A DNA stretch of 64,000 nucleotides, from positions 3,224,001-3,288,000 of the forward strand of contig CM041196.1 in NCBI GenBank assembly GCA_023078555.1, written 5' to 3'. Origin of the DNA: Ulva prolifera. Lineage: Eukaryota; Chlorophyta; Ulvophyceae; Ulvales; Ulvaceae. Both the position numbers and the translations under genes were made by a program. Every line of letters starts with the position of its first letter. The first letter of the stretch is position 1. This document shows, piece after piece, positions 44,518 through 55,400 of this stretch. The notes under the pieces were generated by a model that saw only the letters and a program-made list of their open reading frames with translations, searched no databases and was not told where the DNA came from.

Positions 44518-46385
44518 ATGAACATCATGCATCCAAGGAAGTTGCGAGTACTGTGCCTGCACAGCTTCCGAACAAGCGGGGCCATATTCAAACAACAGGT
44601 CTGCTGTCGCGAAATTCGAGCAAATTCATGTACGCTTTGTAAGCATGCATCCGTCAGCATGCAATGCAGGAGCACCTCATGAATCCAGGTAGCACGATCT
44701 GGTTTCGGGGAGGCAATCGAGGACCTGGTCGAGCTTGTGCGTTGCCCACTCTGCGCTGGTGATCCACTCTGCTCCCAGTGCACCCACCAGCCAGGCAAGG
44801 CCGTGCCGCCTGAATCCCACTGGCATGCTTAGATGCTGATGCCGTCCAGGAGTTCATCGATGCACCGCATGAAGCCTCAGGGCCTGCTCCGGACGACGTC
44901 ACTCCGCACTTTGAACCGCCATTCTTCCAGTGGTGGAACGCAGAGAAGACCACAGCCGCATCAGGCAGCACGAAGACATACGGCGGCTGGGAGGCCTCTG
45001 TCGGACAGCTGCAGCAGGTGATGATTGAGCGGGGGCCTTTCGATGGTGCCATGGGCTTCTCGCAGGTGCCACACCTCTCCCTAGCCAGCACGCCACGATC
45101 CTTGCGCCTCGTGTCTCTTGCACCCTCACAGCTGCTCCCCCAAGCACGGGACATTCACCTAGCCTTCCATTCCTCACCTCCAAGCAATTCCTCAAAACAG
45201 TGTCACCTGCAAGTCTCAGACGCGCCAGGGCATGCAACTTCTGTGAGCTCCACGCAGAGCCCCACCGGACTGAAGCTCGCAAGCTGCTTCACCGGGATAC
45301 CTCAATTCCGTCAAATGCAACTGCGATGAGTCCTGTCATCAGAGCAGACGCAGCCACGCCTTGCCGCAGCAGCAATAGCAGCTGTCAACCCCCTCATGCA
45401 TGCTGCGCCTATCACTGCTCTCGCTCGCCTGAACATCAGGGGCGCTCCAGTGCAGCGAGTCACGGTGTTAGGGTCCAGGACTCTATCGATGCACCGCATG
45501 AGGCCTCAGGACCTGCTCACGACGACGTCACTCTGCCCTTCGAACTTATGAGTTCACTGCACTGCAGGGAGGCGCGGCGACCGCGTGCATGGCGGCTCTC
45601 CTGGAGTCCGCTCAGGCGCCGCGGCCAGAGGTGTTCTGTCCCACGCCCGACTGGCAGCAGCCAGCCTCCCCATGCATGCTGACGGCCGACTGCCGGTGCT
45701 GTATGTGCCGCCATGCAGGAGCACGACGCCTGGCTTCCAGGTGTCACGCTGCGATGTACCCCTTGCCCGAAACCGTAGACAGCTGCGAGCATTGATTGCG
45801 GGGGTTGCTGCTACCCGGGGGCACTGGCGCGCAGCATGCCACATGACCTTCATGTCACTGCAATGCGTCAGATGTATGCTGTACATTGGAGCCTTGGACG
45901 GGCGAAGGGCAGTGCATAGCACAGACCTTGGCGACGGGCGGTTGCAGCTGCTGCCCTGGCTCGGCGAACTACCTTCTTGGCATCTGTTGACATGCACGAG
46001 CCCATGTTTGCGGATATCCGGGGCGTTCTAGGGATTCTGTTGCAGTTTAGCAGCGGCATGCTTTCCCAACGGCGAAATCAGCCACTTCCCCGGCCATCAT
46101 GTCACTTTCAAACATGTGTCTTGATGTCAGGGGAGGATGCCCTGGGCCCCGTTTGGTGTGCAGCCGCGCCGAGGCACAAGGGTCGTGGTGCGCAGGTGCC
46201 GCCACTGAAGTTCGTGATCGTGCTGGCCGGGTTCCCGCCGCAGGATGCGCAGCTCGCGGCGCTGTTTTCGAGGCCGCTCGCGCTCCCGAGCTTGCACATC
46301 ATCGGCGAGCGGGACGTCATGAAGCATGCAAGCGCGAAGCTGCTGTCTTTTTTCCAGGTCCACACTGATATCTGGCACCGGCAAG
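44518..46385 (+). CDS. FSH1/OVCA2-type serine hydrolase (5 exons resolved, 3' end uncertain)
   Basis: Exons 44518-44598, 44689-44736, 44850-45065, 45568-45630 and 46196-46385 join in frame. Exon 1 gives KLRVLCLHSFRTSGAIFKQQ, the FSH1 first strand and oxyanion loop. Exons 2-3 give DLVEL then EFIDAPHEASG and FFQWWNAEK. Exons 3-4 join as PFDGAMGFSQ + GGAA, the nucleophile elbow, with Ser114 as the catalytic serine. Exon 5 has LKFVIVLAGFPP and LPSLHIIGERD, where Asp176 is the expected acid. Exon 5 ends WHRQ-G; if it splices to 46637, a GH pair would supply the catalytic histidine, but the following sequence runs into poly-C and is unsure. FSH1 enzymes are cytosolic alpha/beta hydrolases acting on esters. 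A degraded copy of exon 3 lies in the intron before exon 4. Confidence 0.78.
45472..45548 (+). repeat. Intronic duplicate of FSH1 exon 3
   Basis: This is a close copy of 44846-44925, including the GTCCAG acceptor and ATCGATGCACCGCATGA. It translates as DSIDAPHEASGPAHDDVT against EFIDAPHEASGPAPDDVT in the real exon. It diverges abruptly after about 75 bp, so the FFQWWN and PFDGAMGFSQ parts are absent. It lies in the intron between exons 3 and 4. Confidence 0.8.
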
Positions 46386-46676
46386 GTATGGCCCACCCTG
46401 GCAGTGCACGACCCAGCAAGCGCACAGGCGTCTGTGTGTTCGGCGCGGCTGAGCAATCCCCTGCCCCCTCGCATGGAGCCCGGTACGGTCACGTCCAGAG
46501 CTACGGCTGTGTGCGCTGAACTATGTGGCTGGCTGCTTCTGTGGTGCCAGGGGACTAGGCGTGTCGTTGCATCGTGTGGTTGGAACAGGCATGTAGTTGG
46601 GACAGGCATGCCTGCAGTGACCACCTCCTGTCGCAGGTCACCGCACATGCATGCTTGAAATCCCCTTCACAACCCC

Positions 46677-46700
46677 GCCCCCCCCCCCCCCGCCCCCCCC
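46677..46700. repeat. Short poly-C tract
   Basis: A run of about 22 C with one G interruption, shortly after the putative last FSH1 exon start. It has the same strand orientation as the other C runs in the window. Confidence 0.9.
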
Positions 46701-47101
46701 TGCATGTATTTGTGCCTGCAGGCAGCAGGAGGAGCACTGCGTGAGTTCCCGCTGTCCTCGCCGTGCCTGCTCTGCCTGTTGATCGGCCAGTCGCTGTACA
46801 CATTCCCAATGCCGAGGCACAGTCATCGTTGTGCCCACGTAGCCGTCGTGCGGCCGCATGCTTTCACATGTCGCGCTGGCCGTGCGGTGGTGCTGCGCTG
46901 CCTGTGGCAGCTTGGGTACAGCAACACACGGCCTTGCGCGCTCTTGCCCTTGGTTGACAACAGCCTGTTGCATTCTACCTGAATGCTTTCGTCGGGGCAG
47001 GAAGGTGCAGTGAAGGTGCGTTCCACCTGCACATGTGCGCATGCACTACAGCATGGCTGCTTTGCATGCACGCGTCTCTCATTCGGAGCTTGCAAGGGGC
47101 C

Positions 47102-47149
47102 GAAAGGAGAGCAGAATGGCTCCGCTGGCAGCCATCCTGCTCTCCTTTC
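47102..47149. repeat. 20-bp inverted repeat (hairpin)
   Basis: Arms 47102-47121 and 47130-47149 (GAAAGGAGAGCAGAATGGCT and its complement) differ at one position and are separated by 8 bases. A further partial copy, GGATGGCTCCGCT, follows at about 47155. It lies between FSH1 and the heliorhodopsin gene and has no clear role; a transcription-terminator or miniature-element origin is possible. Confidence 0.85.
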
Positions 47150-48336
47150 CAAGAGGATGGCTCCGCTTGCCGAGAATTGTCTGAGTGTGGAGCCTGTGCA
47201 GGGCATGTGGTTCCCCGGCTTGCTGGTGAGCAGCTCGAAGTCCTTCGGGGCTTCCTGAAGCAGTTGGCAGTGGCACAGCCGCGTTTGTGATCCATGTACC
47301 ACACTGGTCGCACAGAGGCGCCGTCGGGGGGCTGTTGTCCTGGATCTGGCCATGGGGCCTGTGCCACTGCATCTGCTGCAACCAATCTGACAGATGTATG
47401 GAGCGCTCAGGCCGCAGCAGGGCCCGTGGGACGGGTTTATTCATGCTCATGAGACTGGAGTGAGGACCTGAGGTCACGCTGCTCGGTGGCATGCATGCAC
47501 AACCCCCTGATGAAATGGACAAGGCAGCTTCCAGGTGAATTGCCTGACTGTTCATGTAGCATTCTGATGCACGGTGTAATCTATTGAGCTTGATTGCCCT
47601 CGGCATGACCACATTCAACCTGTTTGCTGCACAGCAGTATCATCTGGAGCACCGAGGAAGACGCAGGACCATTTGCTTGGCAGAGTAGTGCAGAAGGGTA
47701 TTCACTTCTGCTTTCTGATGTTTTGTACGCATTGTGTGGCATTCGCAGACTTTCACAATCTGTGGTTCTCGAGTGCTGCAGTACTGAGCCTCACACCAAA
47801 CATGGATCGCATGAGAAGTCGACCGGGTATGATTATTACAGGGCAGCCTCATTGAGTGTCTCATATAAATAGCTGTAGATTTCACGTGGGCCGATTATGT
47901 CAGCGCGACCTCGCTGAATGTGTGATGACCGGAACGTATGGCCGGCATCGCGACGTACATCATAGCGCGGCGAGCTGATCACGCGTGCACCCAGGAAAGC
48001 GCGCATGACACATGTTGAGTCGGCTTCAGTGTATGGTGACGTGACCAAAACACCCAAGAAGCCTGGACTGCTTGTGGCCTCAGAGCTGTTGCACGTCCGC
48101 CACGAAATACACCGGCACGTCAACGCACCAAGGGCATGCACAATTCGATCGGACGCGTTGCATAGCAACACATGTTATTGATATGGCGTATATTTCTTGG
48201 GATCTGCATCAAAAGCTGAACTCACACGGCTGCACCGGACGCGCTACTAACAGGTGGTTCGCCAGAGCTGTGCTCGTTCCTGCAACACTTGCGCAAGCGT
48301 CTCAAAACCCATTCAACCGGCAAGAACTCGACCAAA

Positions 48337-50103
48337 ATGCAATACACGGCTGCTTCTCTTTCCAAATGGAACCTGGGTGTTGGCATTTTCCAGTTGCTGT
48401 GCGCAGCAGTGTTGTTCGCGATCACCGGTGCGCCTGCGTCTTTCAAATGCTTCCATGCACCCGGCTCCCCTGAACGTCACGAAATGAAACCTGACAAGCA
48501 TCGCGCATTAATTCCATGATATTATATTCGTGTTAGTCTTGTTTTGTTCCCGGACGATCATGCGCAGAGGGACGCGTCTGGGCGGTCTGCAGCGCTGGTC
48601 TTTTGAAACGACAAATACGCCACACCCGATGAATATAGCGACCGACATGCAGATTACGACTTAACAACACCGTTCTACACGTTCTTCATCGGGTCACGAG
48701 ATCCTGATGAACCGGACAACTACGTCCCTGATGCCAAGCTGATTGCGGATGTGCCAGTGGGCGTCTTCTCGGCGGTGTTCTTGCTGCTTAGCGGCTTGGA
48801 TCACCTCACTGTGATCATTCCAGGATTGAAAAAGGTTTACATGGAGGATATCAGGCATAACCGCAACCGCTTCCGATGGATCGAGTACGCATGTGCGCTG
48901 CTCCTTCCATGTGTGTCAGTGCACCCATGCCACAGTTGAGGGACAGGTCTTCGGCCGGTGCATGTGCGCAAAGCGCTGAGCTATATCCTTCATACAGTTG
49001 TAGCCCACTTGGTGCTGAGGTACCACACCCGAGACGTGTATTGAACCTGTAGCGATGCTCCATGTCCCCTTGCAGCTTGAGCTATGACCTGCCTTTCTGA
49101 TGACAATCACTGCATCACAATGGTGCACGCTGCGACAGCCACTTGGACAGGAGGACATAGACATATAGAGACATCTTGATCGCAATTGTCTCCTGTTGTG
49201 CAGTGTCTGCTTCTCTCATGCGTGTGCAAATCGCCATGCTGTCAGGAGCAGTACATGTCCATGAGCTCTTCGCCATCTTTGGGCTCACAGCCTGCACGAT
49301 GCTATTCGGCTGGCTCATGGAGACCCTCAACGGAGACCGCCTGACAACATACACGGAGCTTGATGAGGAGAACAAGGTGAGCGGCCTTGCAGCTCAACGA
49401 CAGCACTTCTTCAACTCCTGCTGACATTGCTGATGTTGTCCAGCTTGGTGACCTGGGCGCACAACGGTCAGCAGGAAATCGATCCACAAAGCATCTACGC
49501 CATGCTGTCACATATACTCACAATGGTAGCAGACGGAATTAACAGATCAACGATATGCCTGCACTCCTTAAAGTCAGCTCCTTTAAGTGCATACCACAAC
49601 AATCATCCTGCACGTGTGCATTAGCATATGAGTGTGTGTGAATGATAGTGGCCTGATGCTTTGTGGTGTCCAAAAGGACCACATCATGGTGCGGCGTCAC
49701 TCGTGTCGATCATCAAGTGCAAGGCAATGCATTGAGGTTTGTGTGGGTATGTGTGCAGTCACTAGAAGAGAATGGAGTGCCAGACTCCAGCGTGCGCTCT
49801 CCAAAGCAGATCGACTGGACTCCTTTCCTCATGGGCTGTGTATCCCATCTCTTTGCGTGGTCCCTCGTCCTCTGCCACTTCTTCCAGGTCGTGTCCAATG
49901 GCGACCCTCCAGCATTCGTGTGGGCGATCATCTTCATTCTCTTCTTCCTCGATGCGGCCTTTGCGGTTGTACAGTTCCTGCAGTTCAAGCGGATCATCAA
50001 AGGCTTTGCCCGTGCTGAGTTTGCGTACATCATCCTATCGCTGACGTCCAAGCAACTACTTGCCTGGATCGAGTTTGGCGGGACGCAGTCCCTCAACGAG
50101 TGA
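48337..50103 (+). CDS. Heliorhodopsin (4 exons)
   Basis: Exons 48337-48427, 48653-48892, 49204-49376 and 49759-50103 give 282 aa. Exon 1 is helix 1 (KWNLGVGIFQLLCAAVLFAI). Exon 2 has the extracellular loop and helices 2-3, with FRWIEYA, where Glu108 is the Schiff-base counterion position. Exon 3 joins as SASLMRVQIAML and HELFAIFGLTACTMLFGW. Exon 4 has helices 5-7, ending in AEFAYIILSLTSKQLLAW; Lys266 is the retinal attachment site. WSL and FVWAIIFILFFLDAAFAVVQ match helices 5-6. Heliorhodopsins are retinal-binding seven-helix membrane proteins of inverted topology, distinct from type 1 and type 2 rhodopsins, thought to be light sensors or regulators rather than pumps. All key residues are intact, so it is probably functional. 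The homologue is known from several algae and algal viruses; the four introns-and-exons structure shows a resident nuclear gene. Confidence 0.92.
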
Positions 50104-52428
50104 TCTTCCCGGGGGCTTTGTTGCTGGGTTTGCGGCAGGAGCTTGGCAGAAGATACATGGCAGTAGTGGGCGGATGTCAAAACACCATTGCTGTTGATGG
50201 CACAACACAGTTTGAGTTGCAGCTGCAGGGGAAATATGGCCAGCTGATAAGGCGTTACGTGTGATCGTCTAGCCAGGCTCAATACGGTGGTGCTGATGGT
50301 GCCTGGAGCATGCATTGGTGATGACAATGTGCCACATAGAGGGTTCTCTGGTTCAGGCTGAACCTCTAATTGTGTGGCATGTGTGTGGATTGGTCATGGT
50401 GATTGAGCGAGTGTATTGTAAGGGTGTGCACAGCTCTGGTTGCAACATGACAACAGCCATCAGCACAGAATGGTTTGGGTGAAGCGTAAGATTACTGTGG
50501 GTGTAGCTCTTCTGTACGTGTTGAGTGCAAAAATATGTGTTGAATGTTTTGACGGCAATTGCGACTCGTTTCACAAAGTCCAGCTCCGAAGCTCACATCC
50601 ATCCTCCCAGGATGATCAAGGACCAGATAACAGACTGGGCATGGATGTAAATACCACTTTCGTACCTTCGATCATTCAATCCATCACACTGTTATTTGTC
50701 TCATCGCAAGTCTCAAATCCGACAATGGTTCTCTGATATGTTGAACGAATGCAGGCTCTGTGCACCTGTGGGTAGATTACACACCGATTGAGACTGATCA
50801 TAACGAACGTGACACATCGGGAACCTTTTCAATATAGCAGCCTGGGTTTAGAATGCCATACATGCTACACATCGGCAAGTACAATGATATGCCACACCTT
50901 GTACATACCGATGTTGTGCTGTGACCAGGTCATACAGTGATAGATTGGTAGACCACAGCTGCATTGAGGTATATGGCATGTGATAGGGTGGAGTAGTCGC
51001 AGGTATGCTCCAAAGTGGGGTTGCTGACGATTGCCAGGGCATACACACATTCTGGTCCGGGTGGATGCATCCAGCCCATGGGCTACAAATTGTACGATTA
51101 ATTGCCACGCACCGTTCACTTTCACTGCAACTTCTGGAGATCACCGTGCAGGTAAACTCCAGAATAGATGTAACGTTGTGATACACTTGATCAGAACAGC
51201 ATTTGGCGGACATAGTTGTAGCATGACTCCACTTGTGTGACTGGCACTGGTTGCATCTGCAATTGTTCGTTTGCATCTGCACTTGTTCTTGACGTGTAAG
51301 TATGTGCACATATGTTGAAGGCTAATGGTGACGTGTAAGTATGTTCACATATGTTGAAGGCTAATGGGGAAGGCTGAGGTCCTGTGATGTTCAACTAAAG
51401 CCTTGTAAGAACGTACCCTGCAGCAGGCAAGGTCAATGAGGCGGAAACAGGGACTTGGGAGTAACTATATCCAGTTATGGCACCCAAATAGGTACACTCG
51501 GGAACAGTACCGATTATAACAACAACCAGTATCATTAGGGCTTTGCTGCTAACAAAGTCATGATGATATATATATGCTAATGAAAGAATACATCATTCTA
51601 CAAACTTTGGTAGGCATACCAGATGCAGTAATGATCACCAACTATTGGACGATAAAAGGATGTATTCCATGTGTGGCGCATGGTATCGTATGGAAAATGT
51701 CACTCAGAAGCATGTTCCAACGTGCACTGCCTGATATGTAAATTGGAGCAGTTAGGCTCAGAGGAACAGTTCAGAGGGCTGTAACAAAAGGGAGAAGAGT
51801 GTTACAAGTAAAGTCCGAAGCTGTTAGATAGTACATGTGCAATTATAGGCTCCAGAATGAGGCCTGTAGTTCAAACACAAAAATATACCAGTCTCTTCAA
51901 CTTCTGAAACCCTTGATACCTCAATAAGGTCATAATCTCACGAAGTCAAGGACGGAATGACATAACACCGCCACACCATCATCAAGAACTGTCAGAAATT
52001 CTACAATGGGCAGGAAGTTAGGATGAGCACATACCTTGCTATGAGTTCAACCTAACTGTGGGCACAATGTTAACACAGGCGCAGTACCCAGCCATGATGG
52101 TCAGTGCAGATTCAGAGATTTGTGTTACAGTTATGAGTGTTACACTTGTGTGCCACCTCTCTGACACAGTGTCTCTGGGTTCAGCAGGCATTTCAACCAT
52201 CCCCTGCCCCTGACAGTACACAGCCTCTTGATCACCAACCTACCCAACATAATTTCACTATGTCCAAACCCTCGTCTATACTCTTGTCACGCTCAGACAA
52301 AGGTTCCACTGCTTCCAGCTCCAGCAGAGCCATCTCACTCACCACACTGGCAAATTGTAAGCTCGGCACAGTCGCCTACGCCTGTGATATACATCCGCCC
52401 TCACCTCACACCCAAAGGCAGGACTGGT
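50104..52428. other. Convergent intergenic region between the heliorhodopsin and ABCC genes
   Basis: This is the 3' side of both flanking genes. The part from about 50800 to 52100 is visibly more AT-rich than the rest of the window and contains a 39-bp tandem repeat (51291-51368) and a TATATATA run (51566). No protein motif was recognised. Confidence 0.45.
51291..51368. repeat. Two-copy 39-bp tandem repeat
   Basis: Copies at 51291-51329 and 51330-51368 share GACGTGTAAGTATGT, CACATATGTTG and AAGGCTAATGG with one substitution (G to T within the first third). A shorter duplication (TTGCATCTGCA) lies just upstream at 51251-51281. Confidence 0.9.
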
Positions 52429-55400
52429 TTACTGCAGGCGGTAAGAAGCCGAAGCGTTCGACACGCCCTGTGGCCCAACACTTGCCATCGCCATTGCCTC
52501 CTGTTCCGCCATCGTCCGCTCAGCAAAGTGGCGAGCTGCCTCGGCACGGAGCGCCGCAGACTCTGCTGGGCCGGCCATATCCACCAGCTTGGAGAACCAC
52601 GAGGCGCGATTCGCCAGCAGTGTGTCCGGCGCGCCCGTCTCCGCAACCTTCCCGCGCTCCATCACGACTACAGTGTCGCACGAAATCACAGCCTCCAACC
52701 GATGTGCGACAGTCAGCAACGTGCGGTCGTTGAAGAGGCGGCCAGCAGCCTCAAGCACAGCGGCCTCAGTGTGGGGGTCAAGAGCAGCTGTCGCTTCGTC
52801 CATGCACACGATCGGCACCTTGTTGAGCGCCGCACGGATGAGGCAGACGAGCTGGCACTGGCCGACGGACCATTGGTCATTACCGGAGCCGTGCACGTGG
52901 CCGTCGAGGCCGCCGGCCTGCTCCGCCTGCTCGCGGAGGCCAACCTCGACGAGGAGGTTGTACAGCTCAAAATCGGAGTGCTCGTGGTAGGGGTCGAGGT
53001 TCTCGCGGAGAGTGCCGGAGAACATAACCGGCTCCTGGGGGATAATGGACATGCCGCGGCGCGCCTTCTTGAGGGGTAGCATGGAGATGTCTACACCTCC
53101 GACCTGGATGTTGCCCTCCTGCACAGCAGCCGGAAATGAGCATGTGGCCAGTTTGCAGAGTGAGCAGGTACTTGCTCACTGCAGGGCAAAGGATTGTTTG
53201 GATGGGCAAGTCAATTCCAATGTCAGAATTGCACACATTCTTGAATGGCCAGCAAACATATACTGTTTCAAGACATTTGCGGATAACACGTGAGCTATGC
53301 TGTGAAGGAAGGTGACCGAGGGAGCAAAGGGGGGATGGAGGCGCACCGCAAGCTCAAACATGCGGAAGAGACCCATGAGCAGCGAGGACTTGCCAGAGCC
53401 GGTACGGCCGACGATACCGACGGTCTCGCCGTGCTTCACCGACAGGTTGACACCGTCCAGAGCAAAGCCAGCTGAGGGCTTGTAGCGCATGTGGACGTTG
53501 CTGAACACGATGCGACCATCAATGGGCCAGTTTTTGAGGGCGCGGTTCTGGCGGATGTCCTGCTTCTTGTTGGCAATAACGATCTTCTTGAGCTCCTTCC
53601 ACTTGATGCCAGCTGCAAAGAATATCTAGAAGTGAGGTGAGGTGTAGGCGGGCAGCACCACCAACCACTGTGAGGTTGCACGGAATTGTGAAGCTGTACA
53701 AGCACCAGGCGCAGTGAGGTGAGGTGTAGGCGGGGAGCACCACCAACCACTGTGAGGGTGCACGGAATTGTGAAGCTGTACAAGCACCAGGCGCAGTACA
53801 TAAACAGAACAAAATCACGTGGTCAAAACAAGCGGGGATCACGGCAACACTGGTAACAGATCAACGGAGCGTACTCTCAATGCCCTGCCCAGCGTTGTTG
53901 ACATCATCCTGACCATCAATCGGGGTCGACTTCGCGAGCCACGTCAGCTGCTCCACGGAACCAGCCAGAGACACGGACTCTGTGATGAGGCGCAGTGTCC
54001 AGGTGTAGAACACCAGCAGCTGGATGGTGTTGGAGAACGCGAGACCAACAACGGCGGAACCACGGTCCTTCTCAGCGACAGCAAAGGTGCAGATGGCGAG
54101 AAGCATGATGGAGCCGTAGAAGTCACAGCGAAACGACACCCACAGGTTGAGCGAGTCGGCGTTGAAGACGGTCTTGTGGTTGTTGTCAGTCCTGCGGCGG
54201 AACTCCTCGATGAAGTGCTCCTCATGGCGGTACGCTTGCACGAGCTTGAGGCCTTCGAGGACCTCAGCAGCGAGACCGACAAGCTCACCGGCGGTGGTGG
54301 CGCGGAGGGCCTTCATCTTGGTGGCGGCGGGGAGGTAGAGGTACAGCATGAGGCCGGTGAGGGCGAGCAAGCAGCCGAGGAAGGCGATGAACTCAAAGAT
54401 GTTGATGGAGACGGTCACAGCGGTGGATAGGATGATGAAGCCATACACAACTGCAGCAAGCACAGCAGCAGTCAGGAAGGGACCGGGTGGTACCGTCTGC
54501 TGAAAGCTGAAACAGGCAACTGTACAGTAGTACACAGGAGGTACAACACACGCGGGAGGAGCTGAAGAGACGCACATGCAAGGTGCAGCACATCAATCAA
54601 GTTCTCATCAGCGCGGTCCTGATCGGACGAGAACGTCGACAACAGCTCTCCCACAGGCTTGGCAAGGAAGAAGCCCATCGGGGCGTTGAAGACACGGTGG
54701 ATCGAGCGCTTGAGCACACGGTTCGCAGCGACCAGCCCCCACGTGAAGAACCCGCCCGTCCGGATGACCTGGATCGCGAAGAACGCAAACGTAAGAGCGC
54801 CATAGATGCCGGCGTAGAAACGCGATGTGTCGCCTCCATTGATGTCATTGCCATCCTCATCCTGATCATATCGCTCATACCGGTCGTTCACCCACGAGCG
54901 GATCCAGAAGTCAGACATCTGGCGGGACGCCTGGGAGACGAGGCCGGTGCAGACAGAGATGATGCACGCCCAGGCGCGGCCGGCGCGCATGAACTGCCAG
55001 AATGCAGCTCCCATCTTGAGCGACGTCTTTGGGGGAGCTTCAATCTGTGCCTTCGCCTTCACGACTGTGGTTGCGACCTTCTTCTTGCTCTCGGCGGCGT
55101 GGTTCGCGCCGGTGTCCTCATCGGGCACAGGCATGTAGCGGGAGAGGATCGTCTGGGCCTGGCCGGTGAAGGGCCCGAAGTACTGCACCTTGCCGTGGTC
55201 CATGATGCAGACCTTGTCGCAGCGGCGGATGAACTGGAGCTGGTGGGTCACAAGCACGACCGTCTTGTCACGCATCATGCCGCGCACACAGTGCGAGAAC
55301 ATGTGCTCGGCGGTGTGGTGGTCGACGGCGGAGAGGGCGTTGTCCAGGAGGATGGTGTCCGCGTTGAAGTAGGTGGCGCGGGCGACGTTGACGCGCTGGC

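Larger units (their letters stand above)
46386..48336. other. FSH1 3' region and intergenic sequence
   Basis: This includes a possible last FSH1 exon from 46637, a short poly-C run (46677-46700) and a hairpin (47102-47149). No other gene was recognised; the heliorhodopsin promoter should lie near the right end. Confidence 0.4.

Noticed and set aside
44598-44642. Apparent frameshift in FSH1 after KQQ (frame reading TGLLSRNSSKFMYAL)
   Set aside because: Splicing at the GTCTGC donor to 44689 keeps the frame and gives a better family match (VARSGFGEAIEDLVEL then EFIDAPHE), so no frameshift is needed.
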